Source of the DNA: Tubulanus polymorphus
Lineage: Eukaryota; Nemertea; Palaeonemertea; Tubulaniformes; Tubulanidae
DNA: 64,000 bases
Assembly: GCF_964204645.1 (NCBI RefSeq)
Contig: NC_134028.1
Span: 10,273,001 to 10,337,000, forward strand
Reading direction: 5' to 3'
Below the pieces are notes generated by a model. That model saw only the letters and a program-made list of their open reading frames with translations. It ran no database searches and was not told the DNA's origin. Positions 21,411 to 32,940 of this stretch are shown piece after piece (position 1 is the first letter of the stretch; every line of letters begins with the position of its first letter). Both the position numbers and the translations under genes were made by a program.

Positions 21411-22394
21411 TTGGCATCAGACCACAATTAGGTTAGTAGCTCGAAGATGCGTAGGGCCGGACCCCAAAAATAGTACCTAGAGTGAAGAAGAGGTCCCCTA
21501 TAAATGTTGCCATAATTTCTGCAAATGGGATAGGTAACGAATTTCGGTAATATGTATTAAATCCATTGATCCTGAGAGACAGCTTGATGATGAAATAAGG
21601 GATTCCCTGGACTTTTTTTGCTTGGAGTAAGGGTACCAAACACGGTGGGGGATTCCCTTAGATATTTGGCTCGGATGTACTGGCATACCTGTACTGGGAT
21701 ACCCCTCCTTTCTAAAGGTTTGATTATTTCAAAAGTTAGGTTGGGTATGTGGGGCGAAAACCACTTCAATGCGTAGCTAAGATGCTGGCCTATGAGCCAT
21801 AAGCAGGATTTCCCCTGAATTTACGCGCTTATATATGAACTAAACTCTCGAATTTCTTGTTTTTACTATAGGATATAGAAGATTTTGGAATAGTGGTCTG
21901 AGCTCCGTTGGCATCAGACCACAATTAGGTTAGTAGCTCGAAGATGCGTAGGGCCGGACCCCAAAAATAGTACCTAGAGTGAAGAAGAGGTCCCCCATTA
22001 ATGTTGCCATAATTTCTGCAAATGGGATAGGTAACGAATTTCGGTTATATGTATGAAATCCATTGATCCTGAGAGACAGATCGATGATGAAATAAGGGAT
22101 TCCCTGGACTTTTTTGCTTGGAGTAAGGGTACCAAACACGGTGGGGGATTCCCTTAGATATTTGGCTCGGATGTACTGGCATACCTGTACTGGGATACCC
22201 CTCCTTTCTAAAGGTTTGATTATTTCAAAAGTTAGGTTGGGTACGTGGGGCGAAAACCACTTCAATGCGTAGCTAAGATGCTGGCCTATGAGCCATAAGC
22301 AGGATTTCCCCTGAATTTACGCGCTTATATATGAACTAAACTCTCGAATTTCTATAGGATATAGAAGATTTTGGAATAGTGGTCTGAGCTCCGT
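21411..22394 (-). repeat. 497-bp tandem duplication
   Basis: Two nearly identical units, 21411-21907 and 21908-22394, each starting TTGGCATCAGACCACAATTA and ending with CTGAGCTCCG. Each keeps the same minus-strand frame (MKWFSPH.PNLTFEIIKPLE and onward), broken by a frameshift in the first. I recognise no family for it. A piece of the same repeat, inverted, lies at about 40800-40910 inside the second Mutator-like element, so it is dispersed. Confidence 0.7.
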
Positions 22395-22633
22395 TCGTCT
22401 TCGTCTCAGAGAGAGAAAACAAACGATTATCGATAGCCTACAACGGTACACACAGTTGACAAACAGTGTTAGGCCTGTGCCGGTTGGTGCGTACTGGGAC
22501 TAAATATACTGGTTGGTCAGTTGGTTCGGTTGTGAAGTGTGGAAGCTAAGATTATAAGAAAGCCTACCGGTATTTATTTGTTTATAGGCCTATTATATAG
22601 AAGCCAATACCATTTTAAGTACGAAATTGTAAC

Positions 22634-22941
22634 GCGTACGTGACTGTACGGTGATATCCACAGGTTAACCGTACGTGAGTTCCCTAAAAACGCTGTACGT
22701 GAGTTCCTATAATCTGCAAACGCGCATGCGTAAAAGAATAGAGTTTGGGTTAGGTGAGGCTAGGCTATTTGTAAATCAAATTTCATCCACCCACCAGTTA
22801 CGTTCTGTGGCACAGTGGGTAAATCACTGGACTACTACTGGATTTTTTTTTCGTTTGGTTTCGAATCCCAATATTGCAAGTCTGAGCGTCAACGTACTCA
22901 CATATGGCTAACCTGTAGAAATCACCGTACAGTCACGTACA
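22634..22941. repeat. Foldback repeat with 35-bp arms
   Basis: CGTACGTGACTGTACGGTGA...CAGGTTAAC at 22634-22669 is inverted as GCTAACCTGT...TCACCGTACAGTCACGTAC at 22907-22941. The loop contains the SINE-like segment. It is probably a short non-autonomous transposon. Confidence 0.55.
22795..22872 (+). repeat. tRNA-derived SINE-like segment
   Basis: An A-box-like TGGCACAGTGGGTAA and a B-box-like GGTTTCGAATCC are spaced as in tRNA genes, with ACTGGACTACTAC in the anticodon-arm position. A T-rich insertion between them and the lack of a clean acceptor stem rule out a functional tRNA. It is probably the head of a SINE. Confidence 0.4.
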
Positions 22942-24001
22942 GGTAACAACAGCGTTTTAAGTATTAAGTGAGTACGACAAGCCTACCATGCCTATGTACT
23001 ACAAACACAACTTTTTCCCTCTCGTCGGCCCTACAGTGATGTTACTATAACTGGTGCCATTATAATATGGATAGGATTTGGTCAGGACTAGCCTAAAGTC
23101 TAATTCAGTCTATGTACTAATTCACTCGATAGGCCTATTTTTAAAACAATACAGCGAAATATTCACACGCAGAAAGGCTAATTGATTTGAGCCATGTGAT
23201 TAAGTTTGGCCAGGCCTTCTCTGACCTGCTGACATTAATAGTCAAACCAAAACGTTCATGTGGTCACGGCTTGTATTACCAGAAATCATTGTAGACCTGT
23301 ACATTTTGCTGTTCGTAGGTTTGGTATACCGATTTCTCCATTCTTGACTGATAAGTGTACGGTACAGCTGTACGCATTATATGATTGTTCAAATGGGAAT
23401 AGGGCCTATTGATTAGGCTTATTATTTCCTGCTTTAGAGTACTGAAATAAACCTAATGTTCATTCAAATATCCGACATCGGTGAAAGTTTGATTAATACT
23501 GTATACATGTACTGTAGGTTTTCATGTTGTATGAATATTTTGCAGTTCAAATGGGTATGATGCTGATTCCAATGTCAAATGCATGAAGTTAGATGGTCAA
23601 GGACAGTCAACACCATATATCTCTCTTCGACCGATGTTGTACCATAGAAGATCTGATTCTTTCAACTCAAGGAAAGTGATTCAACACGATCGACATAACA
23701 CTGGAATAGGTTTGCAGTAACTAACCGTTCATTTCATTTAGTCCTATGTACTTTTTAGCCAATTTGGATTTGATTGTAATTGAAACTCTGGAACTGTTAA
23801 CAAAAGACAAGTAAGACAAGTTGAAAAAACACAAGTTATGCTTGATTCTCATGTTCAAATTTAATTCAAATTTATTTTATTACATCATATTTACAAAGCA
23901 TATCATTGGTTCATACAGTAATAAAAATTAGGGCAGAACAAATATTATTACAGAAACTCCAAAAAGGCAATGAATTTCTATGACTAAATGAACATTATTT
24001 T

Positions 24002-24542
24002 TAGCCCACTTGGGACTTTAGTCCCAGCGGGCTATTGCGTTCACTTTTCGTCTGTCGTCCATCCGTCCGTAGACGGAAATCAGTTATTTTAGGAAGTTTT
24101 GAAGACGCTTCAACGTAATGTCTTGATATTTGGGTTTCACATGTATCTACCCTAGACACATCTTCAGCTCAAAAACTGGCCCTGTCAGAATCAAGATGGC
24201 CGACTGGCAGCCATTGTTGTTCGCCAAAATCAACACTTTTTACACATTTTTGAACTTTTTGAGGGAAATTTTGAAGATGCTTTGATCAATTACCTTGATC
24301 TTTCGGATATATGTGAATGCCCCCTGGGCCCATCAGCATAACAAAAATTGGGATACGGACTCAAGATGGCCGTCCTATGACCTTTTTTAGTGCCCAAAAA
24401 TGTCAATTTTGGCCCGAATTCTGAGTTTGCCATTTCTCATTGCAATTTGTGATGGGTATTCTTTGAAAAGGGATGTTTTATACCTTTGATACCTGAATTG
24501 TTAGATTGTTGAGCATTTGGAACCACTTCCCAAGTGGGCATG
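24002..24542. mobile_element. TIR element with GCCCACTTGGGA ends
   Basis: Begins AGCCCACTTGGGACTTTAG and ends TTCCCAAGTGGGCAT, inverted ends of about 12 bp. The interior contains CTGTCGTCCATCCGTCCG and repeated 'AAGATGGCCG' words and is noncoding. I recall similar repeats as abundant in marine invertebrate genomes. No target duplication is obvious. Confidence 0.45.
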
Positions 24543-25184
24543 GTGTCCCTGGACCCCTAGTTCTAATAACTCAGATCAAGAGTGACTCTCCCTTTTATTA
24601 GGAACTAGTGATTACACGCAACTAGTGGAATAGGTTTGATTTACACACATTTTGCAGGTATCAATTGTTTATCACTGTAGAATTTGTAATCCATAAAAGC
24701 CAAAATCAACATCAGCCGGAAACCCAGACCAAATCAATTCATAATTTATTGATTGAATCTACATTACAATATATGTATTTATTCAAATATTTCAATAAAA
24801 ACATTAACTTCTTAAATCTATTCTATATCATAATACGTTCTTATCTGTGAATTCACTCAATCTATCGGCTCAGCAGGTGCTTAAGATGAGTTCTTAATAG
24901 GACAGATCCATTTTTAAGGATGGTGATAATACAGTATTATGATGTTTGAATGTCAAAACAAGTGCCTGGTCAAATATATTAATATTTGTGATTGTACGTC
25001 CACGTATGTTCGGTTTCAAAGCTGAATCATATTTGACGTTTACACAGTGGTTGCATATTAGGTTCGAATCTGTCAATGTATTTAATTCTATGTATCGATA
25101 TTTTAATAATACAATTCCCATCATTCTGAATGGCTTTACAGAAAACCCGTCATCCCTGCTTTGCAGCTATATTTAATGTTAAAT

Positions 25185-25249
25185 TTCATTTCTTTCTCAC
25201 GTTTAAAATCAAATCCAAAACATATACTCGGTCCAACAGTTATATTCAT
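25185..25249 (-). pseudogene. Hypothetical Polinton protein, N-terminal start (BC)
   Basis: MNITVGPS and a few following residues match the N-terminus of the 113-residue protein at 53312. The match ends at 25185, where the 4.3-kb interruption begins. It is the other half of 20545-20843. Confidence 0.7.
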
Positions 25250-25265
25250 TTATAAAATGAAAAAA

Positions 25266-25995
25266 TTACTCTTTACATCTTATAACTAATTCATAAATAA
25301 CGGGAAAGTTATTTAAATCAATTAAATAACCATTATGATTTCTTATTTCTAATTTGAAATTATTGAAATGTGGAATACAAGGTTTAAAATCACATTCAGT
25401 TAAATTATAATTTATTTGCGTTCCAAATTGTTTAACATCTACAAATGTTTTTGTAGGATGAATTAAATTGCAATCAATATAAAAATGTGTAAAAGGTATT
25501 AAATTTGATCTACCGTATGTGTTTCCGAAAATAATTTTATCTGGAGGAATTCCTAACAGTTTAGCAAAAGGTTTTTTTACCATGGAAGCATGTTTTCTTA
25601 TCATCAATAAAACATTATCAATACTTTCATCATCAATCTTTACTTTAATTTTATTAGAGCTCTCACTTTTTATGAATTTAATATTAAATTTAGAATCACT
25701 ACCTAATATAATCCGAGCTTTTCTATTAATTTCTTGCGCTAATGTTTCTAAATTATATAATCCTGGTGTAAGCATAAGATGATTCCATTTACGAGTAATT
25801 TTATCAAAAATAAAAAAGGTTCTATGTTCATCAGTTTCATCTGATACATTATAAAAAGAATTTCATAAACTTATATTTACTAATTTTAAATCAACACAAT
25901 TCTTAAATTCTCTATTGTATTAGTAAATTATGTGATTTATAATTTGTAAGTTTTCTAGAATCAACAAATATTCTGTATTCTTTTAATTCTACCAT
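25266..25995 (-). pseudogene. Probable minor capsid (penton-like) protein (BC)
   Basis: Collinear with the intact protein at 53330-54091. It starts MVELKEYRIFVDSRKLTNY at 25995 behind a T-run and TAAATGG. Stops and frameshifts between about 25780 and 25950 break the N-terminal third. The C-terminal 169 codons are open (25266-25775), ending with FKLEIRNHNGYLIDLNNF and ELVIRC. A segment present in D between LIDPTKTF and VKEFGT is shortened here. Confidence 0.72.
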
Positions 25996-26064
25996 TTATT
26001 TATAACATAAAAAAATTACCGCTGATCACTAAAAATTAATTCTAATAAAATTTTTCCTAAATAA

Positions 26065-27394
26065 ATGGACGAGAAGATACCATGCGAAATTTGTGGTGAA
26101 CTTCTAAGAAAAAGTAATATGGCTCGAAATATGAAAAAACATGATGAAAATGATAAACCCCCTAAAATAAACTGCCCAAAATGTAATAAATTATTCTCAA
26201 GAAATTATGTTAAAAACATTCAGAGAAGTGTAAAATTAATGGCGCAACGGCTAATGTTGATAGTAACGAAAGTAATAGTAATTCTGTTGAAGTTGAACCT
26301 GAAATTATTTGGAAAAGACCATTCTTATTCTATGACAAGGATAATATAAAAGATCATTTCTGCGAGCCTTGTCGAATAAAATATAGCCCTGAAAATATAG
26401 AACCTTGGGAGAATCATCAATTTCGTAAAATACATATAGATAAAATTTCTAATAAATTTGAAGCAGAATTCAATGAAAGAAAAAATAAAATATTAGAAAA
26501 AATGAAATATGAGAAAACGTTACCAGATAATAAAGAAACAGTTGAAAAGTTAGAAAAACAATATAATGAATTAACAAGAAAAACATATTATTGTAAATAT
26601 TGTAAATTGATTATTACAACAAGTAATTCAAATCTACATAATAGAACAATAAAACATAAAGAAAACGTAAGAAAATACAAAGAGCTTAATGAAAATCTAT
26701 TACCAATAAATTATAAACAAAAATGCCCACAATGTAGTTATGCGACCTTAAGACAAGAAGGTACTGTGTTATTTTGTAATGAATGTGGATGGCAAAGGAA
26801 TTTATGGGGTGAAGAAAAAACTAGAGATTTTCTCATAGAACCAAAATTAAATTATATAGATGAAATTTTTATAATATTTTCTATAGAAGATCATACACCA
26901 GAATATATGCAATGGCTTGAAAAAATGAAAATAATAGAAAATAAAAATGGTGAAATAACTAAAAAAGATATTATAAAAACAATTATTCCGTCAACATTTA
27001 ACACAAAACAAAAGAAAATGTATTTATATTTATTATTTAACGATTATTATGAAAAACCTAAATTAACAGGAGAAGATATGGAAAATATTAAAAAAAAACA
27101 TTCAAACAAATATTAATGTATCATTTGGAAAATAGAATGACAGATTCAATTAATTATGAATTCTTTTTAAATAAGATTGTAAATTATTTAAACATCGATA
27201 TTATAATTCCATTTGATGAATAAACAAACAAAAAGAAACAAAGAGAGCGAGATGAAATGTAGCACAATATAACACGTTATTTAAATGAGAAAAATGAAAT
27301 GGAAGAATCTAAACAAATTATACAAGAACAATTAAATGAAAAAGAAGAAACCAATAGTGATTTCGAGTTTGATGATATTGATTTTATAATTTAA
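26065..27394 (+). pseudogene. VLTF3-like late transcription factor with zinc fingers
   Basis: Opposite in direction to its neighbours and absent from Polinton D at this position. N-terminal zinc fingers (CEICGELL...H, CPKCNKLF) are followed, after a frameshift near 26212, by CEPC, YCKYCKLII...H and then a zinc ribbon CPQCSYATLRQEGTVLFCNECGW. The C-terminal part (EYMQWLEKMKIIENKNGEIT, a KYYxx-like stretch, NYLNIDIIIPFDE, KKQRERDEM) resembles the poxvirus/NCLDV VLTF3 family in order and spacing. That comparison is from memory. Breaks occur at 26212 and 27116, with two stops after 27220. Its stop overlaps the polymerase stop by 3 bases. Confidence 0.5.
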
Positions 27395-30300
27395 TAACCA
27401 TAAGGTAATGTTTTTATACCATCATCTAAAATATGCCTTTTATCATCAAATGGATTCAAACTAGTTTTTTCAACTTCATCAATGTACATCTCGTGATCTT
27501 CTGATCTTAAACAATTCATTTTGTGTTTCATTACAATAATGTTATATAAACACTTTATATAATCTTGAAATTCTATATGTTTATCAACCACATGTTTTGT
27601 TATACCTTTTAACTTTTTAGCTCCATGATCTTTTGTTCTATAACTATACATTTTACTTCTTATCCCAACAAATTCAATCATTTCATCACCCCCTAATTCA
27701 TCTTTAAATTTACCAGGAATCTTTTTATTATCATTGCTAAATAGTTCATGATCTTTGGGATAATTGCTAAAATCAAAATGATGTTTTAATGTTTTTAAGT
27801 CTTTTGTTATGTCATTTGTCTTGATTTTTAGTATGTAGGCGTCCGTGATTTTTGGCTATTAATGGAAATCCACAGATGAATGTGCCATCTTCAGTTGATA
27901 AATTGCATGAATATAGAATTCATCATTATATTTAATTGCAAAATCTTTAGGGTTATTCACGAGTATTCTATAAACTGCTCACGATTTCATATGATCCACG
28001 ATTCTAAATGTTTTATGTGAATAAACTTCTTCACAGAATTTCTTAATTCCTTCTAATAATTTCAAGTCTTGATTGCATAAATACCAACAATATTGAGTGC
28101 GATTAACATATTTATACACACCTGCTGAACCATCGCCCATGAAAAATCCTTTGATAAAATATTCTTTTTCTTCTAATGTTTCAGGTTCTATATTATAAAT
28201 ATTATCAATAATTTCGTCGAATGACATATGATTCATTCTTTGGAAAAATCTTTTATGTAATGATTCATCTCCAATTTTTATATCAGTTGGTTTTATTTCA
28301 TCGCCATTTCGTTTAATTAAACTATGATCTTCTGTAACATCTACAAACCCTAATTTAGTTCTAACTCTATAGATTTTCTTATTTGTTTTATGCCTAATAA
28401 TATTCTTTAATTTTTTCCATCCATTTCTTGTCCAAACTACCATTAAACCATTTATTTGTATTAATTCTTTTTCACCATATGAAATATAAAGTTCATTTTG
28501 TTTTGGAATTATTTCTGAAATTCTTCTTATCACTATTTTATCATTACATTTTAATAATATTGGGGTGTCAGCTGTTACAGAATCAAAATATAATATTTCA
28601 ATATGCTTTTTCCCAAAAAGTGGTTGTAAAAAATTATAATAAAAACCATACATTAATAATTTTGATACTTCTAAAACAGTTGAACCAATGAATATAGGTT
28701 TATTAAATTTCATTGACGTTCTTTTTAATTTAACTGCTGTTAAATAATCTTCAAATCTTTTATTTCCTAAATGTCTAGGACTTGATTGAAAATGTCTTAA
28801 TCTTTCAGAATTATTTACTAATTCAATATCATTTCTATTTCTAATATTTTCACATTTTTTACCATAAAAACTATGATTCATTAATTTAAAGAAATCTTTT
28901 TCAAAATCTGTTTTTGATATGGTTCTCTGTTGAGTATTAACATCTATATATTTTTCTAACCACTTCGATTGATTAAATTCAATATATCTATGTACTTTCT
29001 TTAATTTCATTCCTTGTTTTAGATAAAATTTTAACATTCTATAATGAACAATATAATTGTATTTATTATTTTGAGTAAGTATTAATTTTTCTGTAAAAAC
29101 ATGATCTTTCGGTTTTATTTTCTTCTGGTATTCACTTAAATAACTATCATCTACAGTTAAATGTTCTCGGCAATAAGGTAAGTTTCTTGTTTTAAACTTT
29201 ATATTTTCAGGATATTCTAAATCAACTGCAAAGAAATAACCAATTGGTGCTTCATCTTTTAAACTCGCAATTGCGCTTTCCCAATCAGTTTTATCACCAT
29301 TTTCAACTTCTGTTAATATAAAATGTTTAAATGGTTGAGGTTGCATCATTGCCCAGCCATATAAATTATTGGCGTCAATATATAATAATTTATATTCATC
29401 ATTTGCTTTAAAATATCTATCTCCCATATCACCACTAATTCCACCTCTAATTGATTTTTCAAATAATAAAACCATTTCTGGTTCTTTTAATAAATTTAAT
29501 TCTACATTTGTGTATTTTAAACCACACTGCCAGGTTAAACCAGGACTTGAATAACAATAACAAGGGTCAACATTAAAATGGTTTAGATTAACTTCTCTAA
29601 ACTTTTCAAATATATCTGCCAATATCATAACATCTGATTTTAAATATAAATCAACTAATTCACCATGATTTTTCATATTAAAATGGTTCCAAATATTTAA
29701 TGTTCTATTAAACACTTCATCTTTCACATACTCCTCTTTTAATTGATCATAAAATTGATCTTTTAATAATTCTGTTACATTAAAATCATTGTGTGTTTTA
29801 TAAAATGAATAAGGAATTGCGCCTTTATATCTCAATAATTTAAAATCTTGTTCATTTGGATAATAATATGGAGTTATTATAAAATCATTATCAACTAAAC
29901 TTTTTGATAAATTATCTAATGAACTTGCCAGAAATCTATAAGAATCTAAAAATCTAATGTAACCAAATTGAAATGAAATATAATTTTCGGATGTTTAAGC
30001 TAATAGTTTAAAATCATATTTTCTTACATTTACGTCATGCATTATATTCTTTTATTTCTTGATTAATTGTACCCAATTTCCCTGATAATTGTTTTATAAA
30101 TAGATGGGTATCATAGCCTGATAAATTATGAAATAATATTGGAACGAAATTTACTTTTTTAGCTTGTAAATTAAAATCTTCATGAGCAGCTCCACGATAT
30201 TTTGAATTTAAATGATCATGATCTCTAACTTTTTTATCAAATGCATAAAAACGTTTTTCACAATAACAACAATGAGTTGCATAATTAAAATCAATTTCAT

Positions 30301-32145
30301 CTTCTTTTGTCATAACTATTCTTTTATTTTTGTTTAATAATTCTGCAAAATCACTTTCTAATTCAATTATTTTGTAAAAAAATCATTAACTACATTTTCA
30401 CCTCTAAAAGAAATATATTGACTCTCATATAATTCAGATAATTTGATTTTATGTAAATTCCATAAGCAGCAGCTCTTTGATGAACTTTTTTAATTGTATT
30501 TATAATTGGTGGGTCTTGAATTATATCTTCATTTAGTTCATTTCCTTTATCCATTGATTTTAATAATTGCTTTTTGTTATATATTTCTTTTCTATCTTGA
30601 TCAGTTAATTCTTTATTCAACGATTCAAAATCCCCATAAATTACAAATGGAACAATATTTTTAATTTATGATTCGTAAATTTCAAATTATAATCTTTTTC
30701 TGTTGGCATTATTAATTTACAAAAATCTTTTTTATCACATAATTCTTTATGTTTTTTATAATGTATTCTCAGTCATAAATTTAGATAAACATTTTCTACA
30801 TAGATAAATTTTATGATGATGATCACTTTCTGTTCTAAAGAATAAATCAATTTGTTTTAACCACATATAATGTTCATTTTCATCTTTTTTGTAATATGAC
30901 AAATCCATAGCATTTTCATCATCATAATATTCTGTTAAATATAAAGCTTCCAATGTATAATCTTTAATATTTTCACCTTTTGTCTTTGGTAATTGCATTA
31001 ATTCGAATACATTTATTTTTAAATTATTAACTTTTTCTATTTTAGGAATCATTTTTATAGTTACTGGATATTGATCAATTTTATATAATGTTTCATATTT
31101 CCGGTTATCTGTTATTCTACAAACATTTTCCTGTGTTGGATGTAAGCAACTAATAATTGACCATATAGAAAACATTTATTATCTTCATTTTGAATATTTA
31201 TTACTGCTTTTGTTGTAAATGGTAATTTAATATAAGACGATGCTTTAATATCCTCCTTTTCTGTTGTAAAGTTTGAATCATTTTTAAACATTTTATTACT
31301 TTTTGATGTTTTATTTCTTTTTTGTATTATAAACATTTAAATCTAAAAATATAATTTCATTCAATGTTAAACCAGACCCCTCAAAATATCTTTCTTCAAT
31401 GTGAACCATGCAGAACCCTCAAAATATCTTTCTTCTTTAAATTCATTAAATATTTTTCTTACTTCTCTTTTATTTGTGTTTTTGAAATTATTTCTTCAGA
31501 GAGTGTTTGAATATTATAATCCATTTTATCTTCTGACTTTAAAAAACTTACTTTCCCAGAGATACTAATTTTTGGATATTCAACATCTGTTATCAATTCT
31601 AGTATTTTTTCTATCATTTCATTAAATTTACTATAATCTATTGTTGTACCTTTAAAAAATCTAAATATAACAGCTGCAGGAACAATTTTACTACGTAATG
31701 TTTCTAATATTTCAATTGTATCTTTTATTTCAAGTGAATCAATATAATTTCTAACATTTTCCATGTAAGGTTTATTTGAAATGGATTTAGTTTTTTAAGT
31801 TGGTTTTTTTACTTGTTGAGGTTTATCATCGAAATAATCTTTTCCTAAAACATTATTACTCAAATTTTGAAGGTGTTTTTGTGATTCGAGATGTCTATTA
31901 TAATTCCTTTTTACTATAAATTCATTACAAACTTCACATTTTATTTCATTCACATTCATATTTTCTAATCGTTCTTTTCTTTCATTGGAATTTTCTGGAG
32001 TTTCAAAATCTATCACATTTTTTATATGATTTGCAGATTTTTCATGTCGTGATTTTTGGGATTTATCGATGTATTTTTTACAATATTGGCAATAATATTG
32101 ATTTTTATTGACATTATTGTTTTCTGTATGTTGTTCATTCTCCAT
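27391..32145 (-). pseudogene. Protein-primed DNA polymerase B (BC), with decayed intein
   Basis: Starts MENEQHTENNNVN at 32145 in a TATAAATGG context. Two C2H2-like fingers (YYCQYCKKYI, IKCEVCNEFI) are followed by exonuclease motif I (GDFES, about 30620), a zinc site CCYCEKRF with DHDHLNSKYRGAAHE, exonuclease II (FHNLSGYD), exonuclease III (YLKSDVMILADIF), motif A (YIDANNLYGWAM), motif B (LMNHSFYGKKC) and motif C, split by an intein at YFD/TDA. Several frameshifts and stops break the gene (near 31770, 30700, 30000, 27980 and others). The family replicates Polinton DNA from a protein primer. Motif A is intact here, unlike in D. Confidence 0.93.
27845..28581 (-). other. Decayed intein in polymerase motif C
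   Basis: The polymerase reads ILYFD, then SVTADTPILLK (a typical intein block A starting with Ser at 28581), and resumes at 27846 as TDAYILKIKT. D's homologue reads YFDTDSYILKIKT without interruption. Block-B-like DVTEDHSLI lies about 75 residues in. FIKGFFMGDGSAG resembles the first LAGLIDADG helix of a homing endonuclease. Near the C-terminus ICGFPLIAKNH matches blocks F and G, but about five bases that should encode the terminal Asn and part of the next Thr are missing. A stop (about 27980) and a frameshift also break it. About 245 codons is short for a full endonuclease intein. Confidence 0.82.
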
Positions 32146-32149
32146 TTAT

Positions 32150-32310
32150 AAGGAAAAAAAATTACTTGTGGTGATGAGTGTTGTCTCGACCTCTCGACCC
32201 CTTATCTGAAAGCCCACTTTTCCAATTACTGTCATGCATAGTTTTAGTCTCGCAAAGTGCATAGGTCTTCGGTCTTCGTTTTAGTAGTGCATAGTTTTAG
32301 TATCACCCCA
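32150..32310. repeat. Polinton BC terminal sequence
   Basis: Begins after the polymerase start with GTGTTGTCTCGACCTCTCGACC and ends CCCACTTTTCCAATTACT at 32230. Read inward this is AGTAATTGGAAAAGTGGG, related to D's inner terminus AGTAATTGGAAATTGTGGG. The outer tract 32231-32310 consists of GACTAAAAC/GAAGACCGAAGACC units in inverted arrangement, like the tract outside Polinton A. Copia sequence begins just beyond it. Confidence 0.6.
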
Positions 32311-32472
32311 CCCCCCTTAAACTTATGTCGGTAACGTTACAGCGTATATAATGTAATGAAATCTGAGTTACAAAATGTTATTCTAAGATGTATATAATAA
32401 ACCATAAACTACTGCTATGAATGAGCAGTATGACCAATAGTAATCATAATATTCAAATTCAAATACAGTTAT

Positions 32473-32940
32473 CTATACGACAGACATTGCATCGAGAAAT
32501 TTTATCAATTTGGTTCTATTAACAGGCTTCGTAAAAAGATCAGCTAAATTTTCCTCTGAAGGAACGTATTTCAAGATGACCCCACCACTACGCACTTCGT
32601 CTCTGACAAAGTGAAAACGAATATCGATGTGTTTGGATCGTTGGTGATGTCCTGGGTTATTGGCCAATGCCAACGCACCTTGATTATCTCCATACAATAA
32701 GACTGACCTATTTTGACGAGTGTTTACAAACGATAAATTCCCGAGTAACTGACTCAGAAACTACGATTCCTGTACCGAGCCAGCGAGTGCCATAGACTCG
32801 GCCTCACACGTAGATCGGGCAACTGTTTGTTGTTTCCTGCTTTTCCAGGATACTGGCGCACTATTATCAACTAGACTGAAACAATAACCGGTTATACTGC
32901 GTCGATCAGGAGAAGCTCCCCAGTCGGCGTCGCAGAAACC
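32473..32940 (-). pseudogene. copia RNase H
   Basis: Type I RNase H of the retrotransposon: DADWGASPDRRSITGY, the ARSTCEAESMAL block with the catalytic Glu, YGDNQGALALANN with a catalytic Asp, and the C-terminal RSKHIDIRFHFVRD...ADLFTKP signature. A stop near 32760 separates the first and second halves. It degrades the RNA strand during reverse transcription. Confidence 0.88.

Larger units (their letters stand above)
20844..25184. mobile_element. 4.3-kb interruption of Polinton BC (composite repeats)
   Basis: Foreign sequence inserted within one Polinton gene. The left junction is ATTACATCATTA/GGGTTTTCTG and the right is TATATTTAA/TGTTAAATTTC; a short TTA duplication is possible. GGGTTTTCTGT at the left edge is mirrored by ACAGAAAACCC at 25137-25148, close to the right edge. 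Inside are an LTR-like stretch (20860-21410), a 497-bp tandem duplication, a foldback repeat, a SINE-like segment and a TIR element. No host gene could be identified, and 22942-24001 and 24543-25136 show nothing recognisable. Confidence 0.55.
10645..32230 (-). mobile_element. Polinton BC (degraded, twice interrupted)
   Basis: One Polinton read on the minus strand from a terminus at 32230. Order: polymerase, minor capsid, small proteins, structural protein, coiled-coil membrane protein, capsid, integrase, ATPase, two small membrane proteins, noncoding arm. A plus-strand zinc-ribbon gene lies beside the polymerase. The part at 20358-20843 and the part from 25185 are the same element, because one gene is split between them (C-terminal part left of the interruption, N-terminal start right of it). 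The left terminus is missing, and a copia remnant lies in its place. Confidence 0.78.

Noticed and set aside
24894-25176. Two overlapping 76-codon frames on opposite strands
   Set aside because: There is no domain, conservation or start context, and codon patterns on both strands are equally plausible by chance.
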